41,721 nucleotides of DNA, taken from assembly GCA_012520995.1 (NCBI GenBank), contig JAAYNI010000075.1, positions 1 through 41,721 of the forward strand, read 5' to 3'. Of this stretch, positions 23,910 through 32,158 are shown piece by piece. Each line of letters starts with the position of its first letter. Positions within the stretch are counted from its first letter, which is position 1. Source of the DNA: Candidatus Rifleibacteriota bacterium. GTDB taxonomy: Bacteria; Muiribacteriota; Ozemobacteria; Ozemobacterales; Ozemobacteraceae. Both the position numbers and the translations under genes were made by a program. The notes below the pieces were generated by a model that worked only from the letters and a program-made list of their open reading frames with translations, searched no databases and had not been told where the DNA came from.

Positions 23910-25046
23910 TTATTCTTCCGAGTCATCACCCGTATAAATTCTTGGAACTCTGCTATGTATGCGAGAAGTTACCTCGTATGTAATGCTTGTCAGCTTTTCT
24001 CCCCACTCGTAAGCTGTTATTTCTTCGTTGCCCGAGGAGCCTATGAGCACTACTTCATCACCTAGTTTTGCATTGCAATCAGTTCCGAGATTACACATAG
24101 CCTGATCCATACAGATGCGGCCAACAATGGGATAGGATTTCCCGTTTACAAGAACTCGTCCCATATTGGAAAAAAGTCTGCTAAATCCATCTGCATAACC
24201 TGCAGGGAAAGTGCCTATCCAGACATCCTCAGGAGCCACCCAAGTTCTGTTATATCCTATAGAAGTTCCTGCTTTTATTCGCTTAATAAAGGAAAGTCTC
24301 GTTTTGAATGACATGCCGAATTTTAATGGAACAGTTTGAGGAACTTCATTAGAGGGATAAAAGCCATAAGTCATAATTCCAGCTCTTACCATGTCCATGT
24401 AAGCTTCGGGATAAGCAAGAATGCCAGCACTGTTTGCTGCATGCTTCAGCTTGAACTTGAAAGAAAATTCTGACTCAACTTCTGCTATCAACTTTTTAAA
24501 CTTATCTATTTGCCGTTCTGTAAATGCACGGTTAGCCTCATCGCTAGCAGGTAAGTGTGTCATAGCTCCTATCAGCATAAGATTTGGACATTTATTCAAA
24601 ATATGGCTGACAAGAGGCTTGATATCTTCTTCTGAAGTCCCTACCCTGCCCATGCCAGTTTCAAAGTTCATGTGAACTCTTACTTTTCTGCCCAGTTTTT
24701 CAGCAACTTCTTGTATTAAATCTGCTCGTCCTTGAGTAAAGACCGGCAAATCAAAATCATGAATCAGCGCTGCTTCTATTTCTTCAAGAAAAATAGGGGT
24801 AAAAAGCATAATGGGCTTAGTGATTCCCGCTTCTCGCAATTCTATTCCTTCAGGAACAGTAGCTACTCCGAAATAATCAGCTCCGTTGCGTTCAGCCATT
24901 CGCCCTACTCTGACTGCTCCATGACCATAGGCATTGGCTTTGAGAGGTATCAAGAGCTTGCAGTCAGGACCGATTTTTTCTCTTATATTCTGTATATTTT
25001 CCCTAATGTGATCTAAGTGAACTTCTACATGAGTTTGGTACAACAC
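23910..25046 (-). CDS. alr: Alanine racemase
   Basis: Alr interconverts L- and D-alanine, supplying D-alanine for peptidoglycan. The 378-residue protein has the PLP-lysine motif LIPLKANAYGHGAV (Lys36), SIGYNRTW with the catalytic tyrosine side, PAGYADGFSR, and GRICMDQAMCNLG, all typical. The frame starts with GTG at 25046, eight bases after the stop of the preceding racemase gene; no independent Shine-Dalgarno sequence is obvious, so translation is probably coupled to the upstream gene (a TTG at 25043 is an alternative). The C-terminus ends with the usual beta-domain followed by an acidic tail. Confidence 0.95.
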   Translation of the reverse strand: MLYQTHVEVHLDHIRENIQNIREKIGPDCKLLIPLKANAYGHGAVRVGRMAERNGADYFGVATVPEGIELREAGITKPIMLFTPIFLEEIEAALIHDFDLPVFTQGRADLIQEVAEKLGRKVRVHMNFETGMGRVGTSEEDIKPLVSHILNKCPNLMLIGAMTHLPASDEANRAFTERQIDKFKKLIAEVESEFSFKFKLKHAANSAGILAYPEAYMDMVRAGIMTYGFYPSNEVPQTVPLKFGMSFKTRLSFIKRIKAGTSIGYNRTWVAPEDVWIGTFPAGYADGFSRLFSNMGRVLVNGKSYPIVGRICMDQAMCNLGTDCNAKLGDEVVLIGSSGNEEITAYEWGEKLTSITYEVTSRIHSRVPRIYTGDDSEE

Positions 25047-25054
25047 AGTTTTTT

Positions 25055-26161
25055 TTAAGCCTCTATTACCATTTTATGAACATATTCCGAGGTGGAAAGA
25101 GCCAATAAAGCTCCATAACTCGGATAAAAAGCGACTTCGTCGCCAACTTTGTATTCTTTTTCAGAATCGGAAACATCCAGTAAAAGATGATCACTGGAAC
25201 CGCCGAGTATTATAATCCCAGGATCGCAGGGTGTCAAACCGTCAATATTTACGTCTTGTCTGCCAATGTTGCAAATAAGACGCTGCCTGTTTCCTCTGTC
25301 TTCAAAAACCCCTGTTTCGCCGAAAGCATCTTGGCCACGCTCTCCTATGGGAACAGAAGGCTTAGCCGCGGATTCTATTACTTCAGCAACGGCTATAAAA
25401 GTATCCTGCCTTGTTCCAATCCAAGGTGAACGATCTATTACGTTGCGTCCAAGCATAGCTGCTTCACCAATGCGATAAAGATTTATGCCTTTCGGCAGTT
25501 TGCCTGAATGAAGCAAAGGCAGCCCCGAGCTGTTACCGCCGCAAATAGTTGTCAAAGGCAAACCGGTAGCTTTTCGGCACTTCTCAGTCAAGTCCGCAAG
25601 AAGTGTCATATTCTCTACAGAGGGTATAACTCCTCCGTAACAAGCTAAGTTGGCACCCAAGCCTATTAGTTTTATAGAGTCAACTTTTGCCATTTCTTTT
25701 GCAATATCAACAACTTTGTCAGGCCAAACGCCTTCTCTCAAGTCGCCCAAGTCTACCATCAAAATTACTTTGTGTGTTTTACGTAAAGCTCTGGCAGCCT
25801 CACCAAGACGTTTAACTACTTCCACTGAAGTGTTTAAGCTTATATCCGTATATTTAACTGTTTCAAAAGCTTGAGATAAAGCAGGAAGCCTCAAAAGCAT
25901 GAAAGGTCCTGCAAAGCCGCTTTTCCTCATTCTGATTATGTTTTCAATACGGGAATCAGCCAACATATCAGCACCGGCATCCCTCATGGCTCTTGCCACC
26001 GCAGGATGAGCCATAGCTACTTTTGTAACAAAGGCCACATCTACATTTTTATCTTTGCACTGTTTTAAAATTGCGCTTGTATTCTCTTTGATCCGCTCAG
26101 GATAAATCTCAAGCCGAGGCGTGACTTTTACATCAGATGTCATAGCTGAAAATTTATTCAT
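25055..26161 (-). CDS. Ornithine-racemase-type (Orr/YhfX) PLP amino-acid racemase
   Basis: The 368-residue protein is a fold-III PLP racemase of the group containing Clostridium ornithine racemase and YhfX. VDVAFVTKVAMAHP carries the PLP lysine (Lys47), and DAGADMLADSRIENI, MVDLGDLREG, TICGGNSSGLPLL and YRIGEAAMLGRNV are typical of Orr. In ornithine-fermenting clostridia Orr makes D-ornithine, the substrate of the B12-dependent ornithine 4,5-aminomutase. The gene overlaps glmL by eight bases and is followed by alr eight bases on. A GlmL-Orr pair is known from ornithine degradation operons, but the aminomutase genes are not in this window. The true amino acid could be ornithine, lysine or another basic residue. 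Confidence 0.82.
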   Translation of the reverse strand: MNKFSAMTSDVKVTPRLEIYPERIKENTSAILKQCKDKNVDVAFVTKVAMAHPAVARAMRDAGADMLADSRIENIIRMRKSGFAGPFMLLRLPALSQAFETVKYTDISLNTSVEVVKRLGEAARALRKTHKVILMVDLGDLREGVWPDKVVDIAKEMAKVDSIKLIGLGANLACYGGVIPSVENMTLLADLTEKCRKATGLPLTTICGGNSSGLPLLHSGKLPKGINLYRIGEAAMLGRNVIDRSPWIGTRQDTFIAVAEVIESAAKPSVPIGERGQDAFGETGVFEDRGNRQRLICNIGRQDVNIDGLTPCDPGIIILGGSSDHLLLDVSDSEKEYKVGDEVAFYPSYGALLALSTSEYVHKMVIEA

Positions 26162-27485
26162 TTTTGATTCCTATCCATTTTTTTATTGTATTTTTTATTT
26201 CTTCGGGATACTCGAAGCTTAGAAGCCCTAATGAAGACAAAAGATAATTTTTGTCGAGAAGAATTTTGGCAGATTGTGACGGAAGCAAATATTTACCTGA
26301 GTTGTCAACGCAGGATTTCTTTATAATTTCTTCTCCGCCAGGAATTCTGGTTAATGCTCCTCCCGTTGCTATTATGTATTTGACTTCAGAAAGGTCTTTT
26401 CCTTTTATAGTCTGTTTTCGTCCTGTAGGAGTATACAGATCTGATACAACAGCCGCATGTCTTCTTATCGCAGTGTACACAGCTGTCGAGCATAGGCTCG
26501 CGGTTAAGTTTTTCTCGTTCTCTGTATCAGGAACTGCCTTCAGAAAATTTAAATCAGGCTTTTCCTTAGTTTTAACCAAGTCAGCCACATTAGCGGCATT
26601 TACAAAAACTCCCAGATCGCCTTCAACTGTTCGTTTTGAAAAAGGCTCAGGTTCTATCAGCATATCCGCATACTTTGGACTTCCCTCTGTTACCGAGTGC
26701 ACATCTGTTGTGGCTCCTCCAACGTCTATTATTGCCACATCTCCCGCCGCTTCGTAGATAATCTCAGCAGCTTTCAAAACAACTGCTGGAACCGGTAAAA
26801 CAGGTTTATTAGTAATTCTTGTAACTTTTTCCATACCTTTGGCGTGCACAATATGCTTTGAAAAAACCTCTTGGATTTTTCGGCGTAAAGGTTCTACATT
26901 GAGCACATCCACATCAGGAAAAACGTTATCTACAAAGGAAAAGTCTTTGAGAGAATTCTGAAATATCTTAGTTAGAGGTCTTTTAAGAGCCACATTGCCG
27001 CAATATATTACGGGTATTTGTAAGTCTAATGATGCCAAACGTACAGCATTGTCTAAAACTGGCTCTCTTGCTCCAAAATCTACTCCACCTGCAAGTATGA
27101 TCATATTTGGATTTATTTCTTCTATTTCTTCCAGATCATACTCGCTGAGAGCACCTGCAGTAATCAGCTTTATATTGGCTCCTGCACCTAAACTGGCTTC
27201 TTTGGCAGCTCTGGCAGTCATATTGTAAGTCAAGCCGTGCACAGTGACTCTAAGACCGCCAGCCGCAGAACTGCTTATATATGCCTGAGCTCCGTCAGAA
27301 GAACAGTTTCCTGCTTCTTCCATGCTGTTTATAGCCTCGAGCAAACCTTCGGAAACATCAGAAACAGTAGTAGGAGCAAAGCCTTGAGCGACATGCTTAA
27401 AGATGCCCTCTTCTAAAACAAACCCATTGGATTTGGTTATAGTGCTTCCTATTTCCAGAGTTACTGCATCGAGGCTTAAAGGCAT
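26154..27485 (-). CDS. GlmL/MutL family protein (B12-mutase-associated ATPase)
   Basis: The 443-residue protein belongs to the GlmL/MutL family of actin/Hsp70-like ATPases linked to adenosylcobalamin-dependent glutamate mutase and ornithine aminomutase, thought to reactivate or assemble the mutase. Visible motifs are LDAVTLEIGSTITKSNGF at the N-terminus (phosphate 1), IILAGGVDFGAREPVLDN, DVAIIDVGGATTDVHS (phosphate 2) and YIIATGGALTRIPGG (adenosine site). ATG 27485 is preferred to a TTG at 27503, because it begins one base after the stop of the GH13 gene and places the first beta-strand correctly. It overlaps the racemase start. No mutase subunit is encoded nearby, so its client must be elsewhere if the assignment holds. 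This is unrelated to the DNA repair protein MutL. Confidence 0.87.
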   Translation of the reverse strand: MPLSLDAVTLEIGSTITKSNGFVLEEGIFKHVAQGFAPTTVSDVSEGLLEAINSMEEAGNCSSDGAQAYISSSAAGGLRVTVHGLTYNMTARAAKEASLGAGANIKLITAGALSEYDLEEIEEINPNMIILAGGVDFGAREPVLDNAVRLASLDLQIPVIYCGNVALKRPLTKIFQNSLKDFSFVDNVFPDVDVLNVEPLRRKIQEVFSKHIVHAKGMEKVTRITNKPVLPVPAVVLKAAEIIYEAAGDVAIIDVGGATTDVHSVTEGSPKYADMLIEPEPFSKRTVEGDLGVFVNAANVADLVKTKEKPDLNFLKAVPDTENEKNLTASLCSTAVYTAIRRHAAVVSDLYTPTGRKQTIKGKDLSEVKYIIATGGALTRIPGGEEIIKKSCVDNSGKYLLPSQSAKILLDKNYLLSSLGLLSFEYPEEIKNTIKKWIGIKNE

Positions 27486-27486
27486 T

Positions 27487-29550
27487 TTATTTTTTCCATG
27501 CAAAGAAACAGCTTTGGCCAGGTTTCAGATCATATTTAAGCTGAGTTCCATTAATTTGGAAACGCAGCTCTTTATCTGAAAGCTGATCTTCTATGTAGGT
27601 CATCCAACTGGCAAACGCAGGTCCCAAATCCAAGGTGCCATTATAAGACTTTTTGTAGTCTCTGTTGAAGATTACCAGGGCATGTTCTCCGTTATTGTTG
27701 AACCTCAAATAGGCTATAACATCAGGATGCTTTGTAGGCACTAAATAGAAGGATTTTGTATCAGTTTGGCTGATTAATGCTTCATAGCGTTTTCTGAGAC
27801 CCAATACTTTCTTCACGTAATCAGTCATTTCATGGCGACCATTCCAATTATAAGCATATTTGTCAAACAACGGCAAAGGACGCTTTGAGGCTTCTTTGAT
27901 TTGAGCATCAGTAAAGTCTAATCCAGTATTTATAGGCTGAACTTCCGATAGTTCCTGCCCAGAATGTAAGAAAGGTATAGCTCTCGGAAGCATTGTATTG
28001 ACTAAGAAAGCCTGTTTCGCATATGCCAAGGAGCCTTCTCTTGCTAATGCACGCGGGGTATTGTGATTTTCCGCGGCTCCAAGGAAATGTATGGGAACGC
28101 CTTGATTGCCTATGTGATTAAGCATTTTGAGCATGCCGTCTCTTTTATACTCTACCCACCAAGCATAGCCTATAACGGCATTGTAACCTGCTTCGACACT
28201 GGACTGATCAATATCAAAGTTTTCGGAAAGGAAGGCAAAATTAGGATCTTTCTCGCGAGCTTTGGAGATGATTCTCTGCATCAAAGGAACCGGAACCGCA
28301 TGTCCCATGTCGATCATTACACCGTCAATACCATATTTATCTTGATAGTCTGGAATAATATCTGCAAGTTTCTGCCAGAGTTTTTTGTTTGCCAGCTTAA
28401 CTTTATTAAGGCGCGAGTCAAACATTCTTATAGTGTTATAAGCAATGTAGTTAAACTCAGGTTTTTCAGGATTTTCATCTACAAACATTTTAAGATAGGT
28501 AACATCTGTCCAAGGCGGTTGATTGTCATCAGGCGGCCAGTCAGCAAAGGCGCCAGGTATTCTTACCTCATACTTTTTGCCAGAAATAGGATCCACACTA
28601 GTTCCTATGTAGTTGCCCTTTTTATTTTTTTTGATTGTGTCTTTTGCAGGCGGGATCTTGAAAAAGTCTATGAAGTCTTGCGGAGGAGGCGGCATATTTG
28701 TAAAGTCGTTTGCTGCAACCTTAGCCTTGACAGCTTTAAGTGTTTCTTCATCAAAAATTGGGTTACCGTAAGTTTTTTTGGCTTTTTCCAAATCAGTTTC
28801 GCCAGGTTTTCTATCTTTTACTTTAGCATTTATCCAATAGAACCAATCAGGATGTTCAGGTATCCAGTCAGAGTCTTTGCTGGCTGTTCTAAAAACAAAC
28901 TCACATATTACTCTCATACCAAGCATATGGGCTGCTTCTACGAAAGCTGCGAAAAGTTCGCTTGCATCCATTTCCGGAACTAGCGGATCTGCAAGAGTCT
29001 CTTCTATTTTGTAGGGATTTCTGATGCCATAAGGAGAACCCAGGTCGCCTTTTTTGTCGCTCTTTCCCGATGCTGTTACTGGAAGCAGATAAACAGTTGT
29101 GAAGCCCAGTTCTTTTATGTGTCCCAGCAAAGCTATAGCCTTCAGCATGGTTCCTGTTTCGCGATAACCATTCTTACCTGCGGTAATATCTTTTTTATTG
29201 CAACCTATTTGCTCATCGGAATCATGGTCGTAAGCACAAGCCACACGAACAAACATATTATATATGCTTTCATTTTCCAGCCAAGTGCCGCCCTTTCCGC
29301 CATCTATTTGCGAGTTAAGAGACTTGGAAGGATCAATGCCTTTTACAGCATTCTTTTCTATGGCTTCAATGTGTTTGAGAAAAAAAGCTTCGGGCACAAC
29401 CTTTAGTTCTTTTGTCTTGCCTTCAATCGGCTTTCCGACTGGATGCCAAGAACTGGGAACGGCGTAATTTTTTTTATCACGTTTTGCCTTTTTCTTTTTT
29501 GCAAGCGAGTCTTTCAGATAAGATTTCAGTTGTTGGAAATGTACAGACAT
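27487..29550 (-). CDS. Divergent GH13 alpha-amylase-family protein
   Basis: The 687-residue protein has a GH13 barrel: LGHIKELGFTTVYLLPVTAS and SPYGIRNPY (about 142-180), region II IDGVMIDMGHA (Asp414 as nucleophile), region III LSENFD (Glu443 as acid/base) and region IV AAENHNTPR (about 492-500). Region I (CEFVFRTASKDSDW) lacks the usual Asn-His. Region IV has Asn497 where the third catalytic Asp of NHD is expected. DWIPEHPDWFYWI after region I recalls GlgE-like enzymes. No signal peptide is seen, so it acts in the cytoplasm, perhaps on glycogen or maltodextrin, possibly as a transferase. AGGAGAG precedes the ATG by five bases. It overlaps the glmL region and follows the DUF523 gene by 32 bp. 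Activity is uncertain given the changed residues. Confidence 0.85.
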   Translation of the reverse strand: MSVHFQQLKSYLKDSLAKKKKAKRDKKNYAVPSSWHPVGKPIEGKTKELKVVPEAFFLKHIEAIEKNAVKGIDPSKSLNSQIDGGKGGTWLENESIYNMFVRVACAYDHDSDEQIGCNKKDITAGKNGYRETGTMLKAIALLGHIKELGFTTVYLLPVTASGKSDKKGDLGSPYGIRNPYKIEETLADPLVPEMDASELFAAFVEAAHMLGMRVICEFVFRTASKDSDWIPEHPDWFYWINAKVKDRKPGETDLEKAKKTYGNPIFDEETLKAVKAKVAANDFTNMPPPPQDFIDFFKIPPAKDTIKKNKKGNYIGTSVDPISGKKYEVRIPGAFADWPPDDNQPPWTDVTYLKMFVDENPEKPEFNYIAYNTIRMFDSRLNKVKLANKKLWQKLADIIPDYQDKYGIDGVMIDMGHAVPVPLMQRIISKAREKDPNFAFLSENFDIDQSSVEAGYNAVIGYAWWVEYKRDGMLKMLNHIGNQGVPIHFLGAAENHNTPRALAREGSLAYAKQAFLVNTMLPRAIPFLHSGQELSEVQPINTGLDFTDAQIKEASKRPLPLFDKYAYNWNGRHEMTDYVKKVLGLRKRYEALISQTDTKSFYLVPTKHPDVIAYLRFNNNGEHALVIFNRDYKKSYNGTLDLGPAFASWMTYIEDQLSDKELRFQINGTQLKYDLKPGQSCFFAWKK

Positions 29551-29582
29551 TTATTCTCTCCTGTGGTTAATCAGAAATAAAT

Positions 29583-30095
29583 TTACTTTATAAGTGAGAG
29601 ATACTCGCGTTCAGTAATTACCGCAACGCCGTTTTTCATAAGCAAATAAGCCGCCATGCCAGAGCCATCTACAAGCGTCTTTGAAAAAGTGCCATCATAG
29701 CGTTTATATTTGCCGCAAGAAGGACTTTTACTTTTCAGAATAGCAAACTTGGCATCAAAGAATTTCGCCAAATGGAGAGCTTCAAAAGCTCCTTTAATAA
29801 AACTGTCAGAAACATCATCGCCTTCTACAGAAATAACCTTAGCTTTTCTGTCAAAAACAGCTTCAGCTCCGCCTAGCAGCTCTGAAGGCAAACGAGGAGT
29901 GGTCATACCGCCAAGCTGCTCAGGACATATCGGAATCAAGTTATAGTGTTTTGAGAGGGAATTCCACACATCTGGTTTATCTCTGTAAGCGGCTGCGCAA
30001 GTGCCTGCATAGTTGCACTGAAGACCTATCAAACAGCCGCTTATCAACAGAGATGAACCAGATGGAGGCAAGTTGAGAACTTGTGAATTCTTCAT
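29583..30095 (-). CDS. DUF523 (TudS-like) protein
   Basis: The 170-residue protein shows all DUF523 hallmarks: LLISGCLIGLQCNYAGT, LIPICPEQLGGMTTPRLPSE and LKSKSPSCGKY. The three conserved cysteines in CLIGLQC and SPSC are those that hold a 4Fe-4S cluster in the thiouracil desulfidase TudS, a member of this family. A desulfidase role, for example on thiolated bases, is therefore possible, but many DUF523 proteins are untested. Its start overlaps the stop of the TadB-TadC gene (ATGA at 30095-30092), indicating coupled translation in the Tad operon. No link to pilus assembly is known. Confidence 0.9.
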   Translation of the reverse strand: MKNSQVLNLPPSGSSLLISGCLIGLQCNYAGTCAAAYRDKPDVWNSLSKHYNLIPICPEQLGGMTTPRLPSELLGGAEAVFDRKAKVISVEGDDVSDSFIKGAFEALHLAKFFDAKFAILKSKSPSCGKYKRYDGTFSKTLVDGSGMAAYLLMKNGVAVITEREYLSLIK

Positions 30096-32155
30096 TCAGT
30101 TCTTTCAACTCCATCCAAGGAATAATCCTCATAATATGGTTGAACTTTTGGCAAAGTATCATCCCCCATAAAGAAAGGCGGCATAGAGTCTCTCTCTGTC
30201 GTGTTTTGTTCAGTTCCTAATGCGGGAGGAGGAGGAGGATCTTCCTGAAAAGTCATATAGAATGTCTTTGCTTGGGCATCAACCGAAGTGTCTGTTGTTT
30301 TCTTTGAAGGAACATCGACAGCAGGCGGAGGAGCTATAACAGCTTTAGGAGGAGCGGGAACCTTCGGCTGCAAAACAGGAATACTGGGAGGAGCTTCAAG
30401 CTTTGGCTGTTGCGAAGGAGAAAGCTTATAGAGATTAGAAGGTTGTTTGTTTTTTTCTGTTGGAAGAGTAACAGAAGTTTTTGTACCTTCTTCTGCCAAA
30501 GGCTTAGCAACAGGTTTTATTTGCTGTGAATCCATGGTGTGAGAAGCATATCCAGGCAAGCTTTTACCAGGCAGCTCGTAGTGTTCTGTTATAGAAACTG
30601 CTGGAGTTTGGGCTGCTTTTCGTTCCGCTACTTTTTTATCAGCCATAGGCATATTAAGCTTTACTTGGAGAATTGCAGGACCTAAGATGATAACAATAAT
30701 GCTGGGGAAAATGAATAAAACCAGAGGCAAAACCAATTTTGCTGGCAATTTATTTACCTTTTCTTCTGTTTGAATCATCTTCTGATAACGCATCTGCTCT
30801 GCTTGAGCACGAAGCGTAGGGCCTATTTCCGCTCCCAGACGTTGTGCCTGAACGAGAGCACTTACGAAAGAAAAGAAGGAAAGAACGCCAACCCTGCTAG
30901 CCATGTTTGTCAGAGCTTCTTCAAGACTTTTGCCTACTTTTGTGTCAGCTATAAGTTTCTTGAATTCTATTATAATATCGGTGTTGCGTGATTTTTCTAC
31001 GATTTTGGTTATACTGGTTATAAGGTCATAACCTGATTCTACTGCCAAAGAAAGCAAATCAATAATATATGGCAATTCAAACTCAATATTTTTCTGTCTT
31101 TCTTTAACCCTATGCATCATGTGCAGCTTCGGCGCTTGATAAGCAAGATATATCAATACTATAACCATTAAAAAGTGACCGAAGGTTGAAGCTCCTGAAA
31201 TGAGCATAAGCAGGATATAAATTATAGCAACTATCAAGGCAGAAAGAGCTTGGAGACCAACAAATTCTTGCGGAGTATAGAAGCCGGAGCGATCTGCCGC
31301 ATTCATTAAATATCTTGCGTCTTCAAAAGCCTGCTTTTTGTCTTGTCCTGGAAAAAGCTTGTCTATCAGCGTTACAATAGGTTTTACAGCTGCCTTGAGA
31401 AGATTTCTTGTGCGAATCGCAAAGCGAGTATTCGGATTTTTAGGTATCATGCTTTCTTCAGAAGCAGGAACCAAATAAGAAGTCAGATTGTTTATAAGCA
31501 GAAGACCTGCAAAATAAAGAACCGCTGTAACTGCCAATATCAAAAGACCTGTCGGATCCTTGATCATGGGAACAAGATAATCACGTCTTAGGAAGAACAT
31601 GAGTATAATCAAAAACACAGGGATCAAAGCAACCATGTTGCCTGAAATTCTGGCATGAGCACTGCCTGCTCTTATTTTACCCATAATCTTTTTGCGTTCT
31701 GTAACTGTCTGTACAATTTGTTTATACAAATCTTCCAGATTTCCGCCCGTTTCTTGTTGGAAAATCGTCGCGTTTACGGCTAAATCCAAATCAGGGCTGT
31801 TAACTCTCGCAGCAAGATTATTAAGAGCATCAGTCAGATTGACACCCAATCGTCGTTCCTGGACAAGAGTTCTGAATTCGTTGCATATAGGCGCAGGCGT
31901 TGATATGGCAACCAATTCAAAAGCTTGGTCAAGGTTACGTCCAGCCTTAAGAGAAGAAGATATCATAAGGAGAGCTTCAACAAGCTGATCTTCAAAGGTC
32001 GCATCGCTCATAACCTTGGCGTAAGGTGACTTGGACTTGTCTTCAGAGTCTTTTTGATTTGGGCTCACACCAATATAATTAAGAACTATTGCTCTTATAC
32101 CTAGGAACAGGAGCAATACTGCTGTAGCTTGTAAAAACAAACTGATAATATCCAT
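30092..32155 (-). CDS. TadB-TadC fusion, inner-membrane platform of a Tad/type IVc pilus system
   Basis: The 687-residue protein contains two type II secretion F domains in one chain. The first (about 55-190: LVEALLMISSSLKAGRNLDQAFE, FQQETGGNLEDLY) matches TadB; the second (about 360-500: IDLLSLAVESGYDLITSI, LVQAQRLGAEIGPTLRAQAEQMR) matches TadC. Membrane segments are seen near residues 5-25, 172-190, 203-223, 302-320, 325-341 and 475-498. A proline-rich tail of about 185 residues follows, with runs such as PAPPKAVIAPPPAVD. TadB and TadC are normally separate and form the platform that works with the TadA ATPase. The gene begins three bases after the TadZ-TadA stop. No pilin, prepilin peptidase or secretin gene is nearby. 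Confidence 0.88.
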   Translation of the reverse strand: MDIISLFLQATAVLLLFLGIRAIVLNYIGVSPNQKDSEDKSKSPYAKVMSDATFEDQLVEALLMISSSLKAGRNLDQAFELVAISTPAPICNEFRTLVQERRLGVNLTDALNNLAARVNSPDLDLAVNATIFQQETGGNLEDLYKQIVQTVTERKKIMGKIRAGSAHARISGNMVALIPVFLIILMFFLRRDYLVPMIKDPTGLLILAVTAVLYFAGLLLINNLTSYLVPASEESMIPKNPNTRFAIRTRNLLKAAVKPIVTLIDKLFPGQDKKQAFEDARYLMNAADRSGFYTPQEFVGLQALSALIVAIIYILLMLISGASTFGHFLMVIVLIYLAYQAPKLHMMHRVKERQKNIEFELPYIIDLLSLAVESGYDLITSITKIVEKSRNTDIIIEFKKLIADTKVGKSLEEALTNMASRVGVLSFFSFVSALVQAQRLGAEIGPTLRAQAEQMRYQKMIQTEEKVNKLPAKLVLPLVLFIFPSIIVIILGPAILQVKLNMPMADKKVAERKAAQTPAVSITEHYELPGKSLPGYASHTMDSQQIKPVAKPLAEEGTKTSVTLPTEKNKQPSNLYKLSPSQQPKLEAPPSIPVLQPKVPAPPKAVIAPPPAVDVPSKKTTDTSVDAQAKTFYMTFQEDPPPPPALGTEQNTTERDSMPPFFMGDDTLPKVQPYYEDYSLDGVERTE

Positions 32156-32158
32156 ATA

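Noticed and set aside
28063-28983. Long plus-strand open frame (306 codons) opposite the GH13 gene
   Set aside because: The GH13 frame has clear catalytic motifs; the antisense frame has no recognisable domain and reflects codon bias of the real gene.
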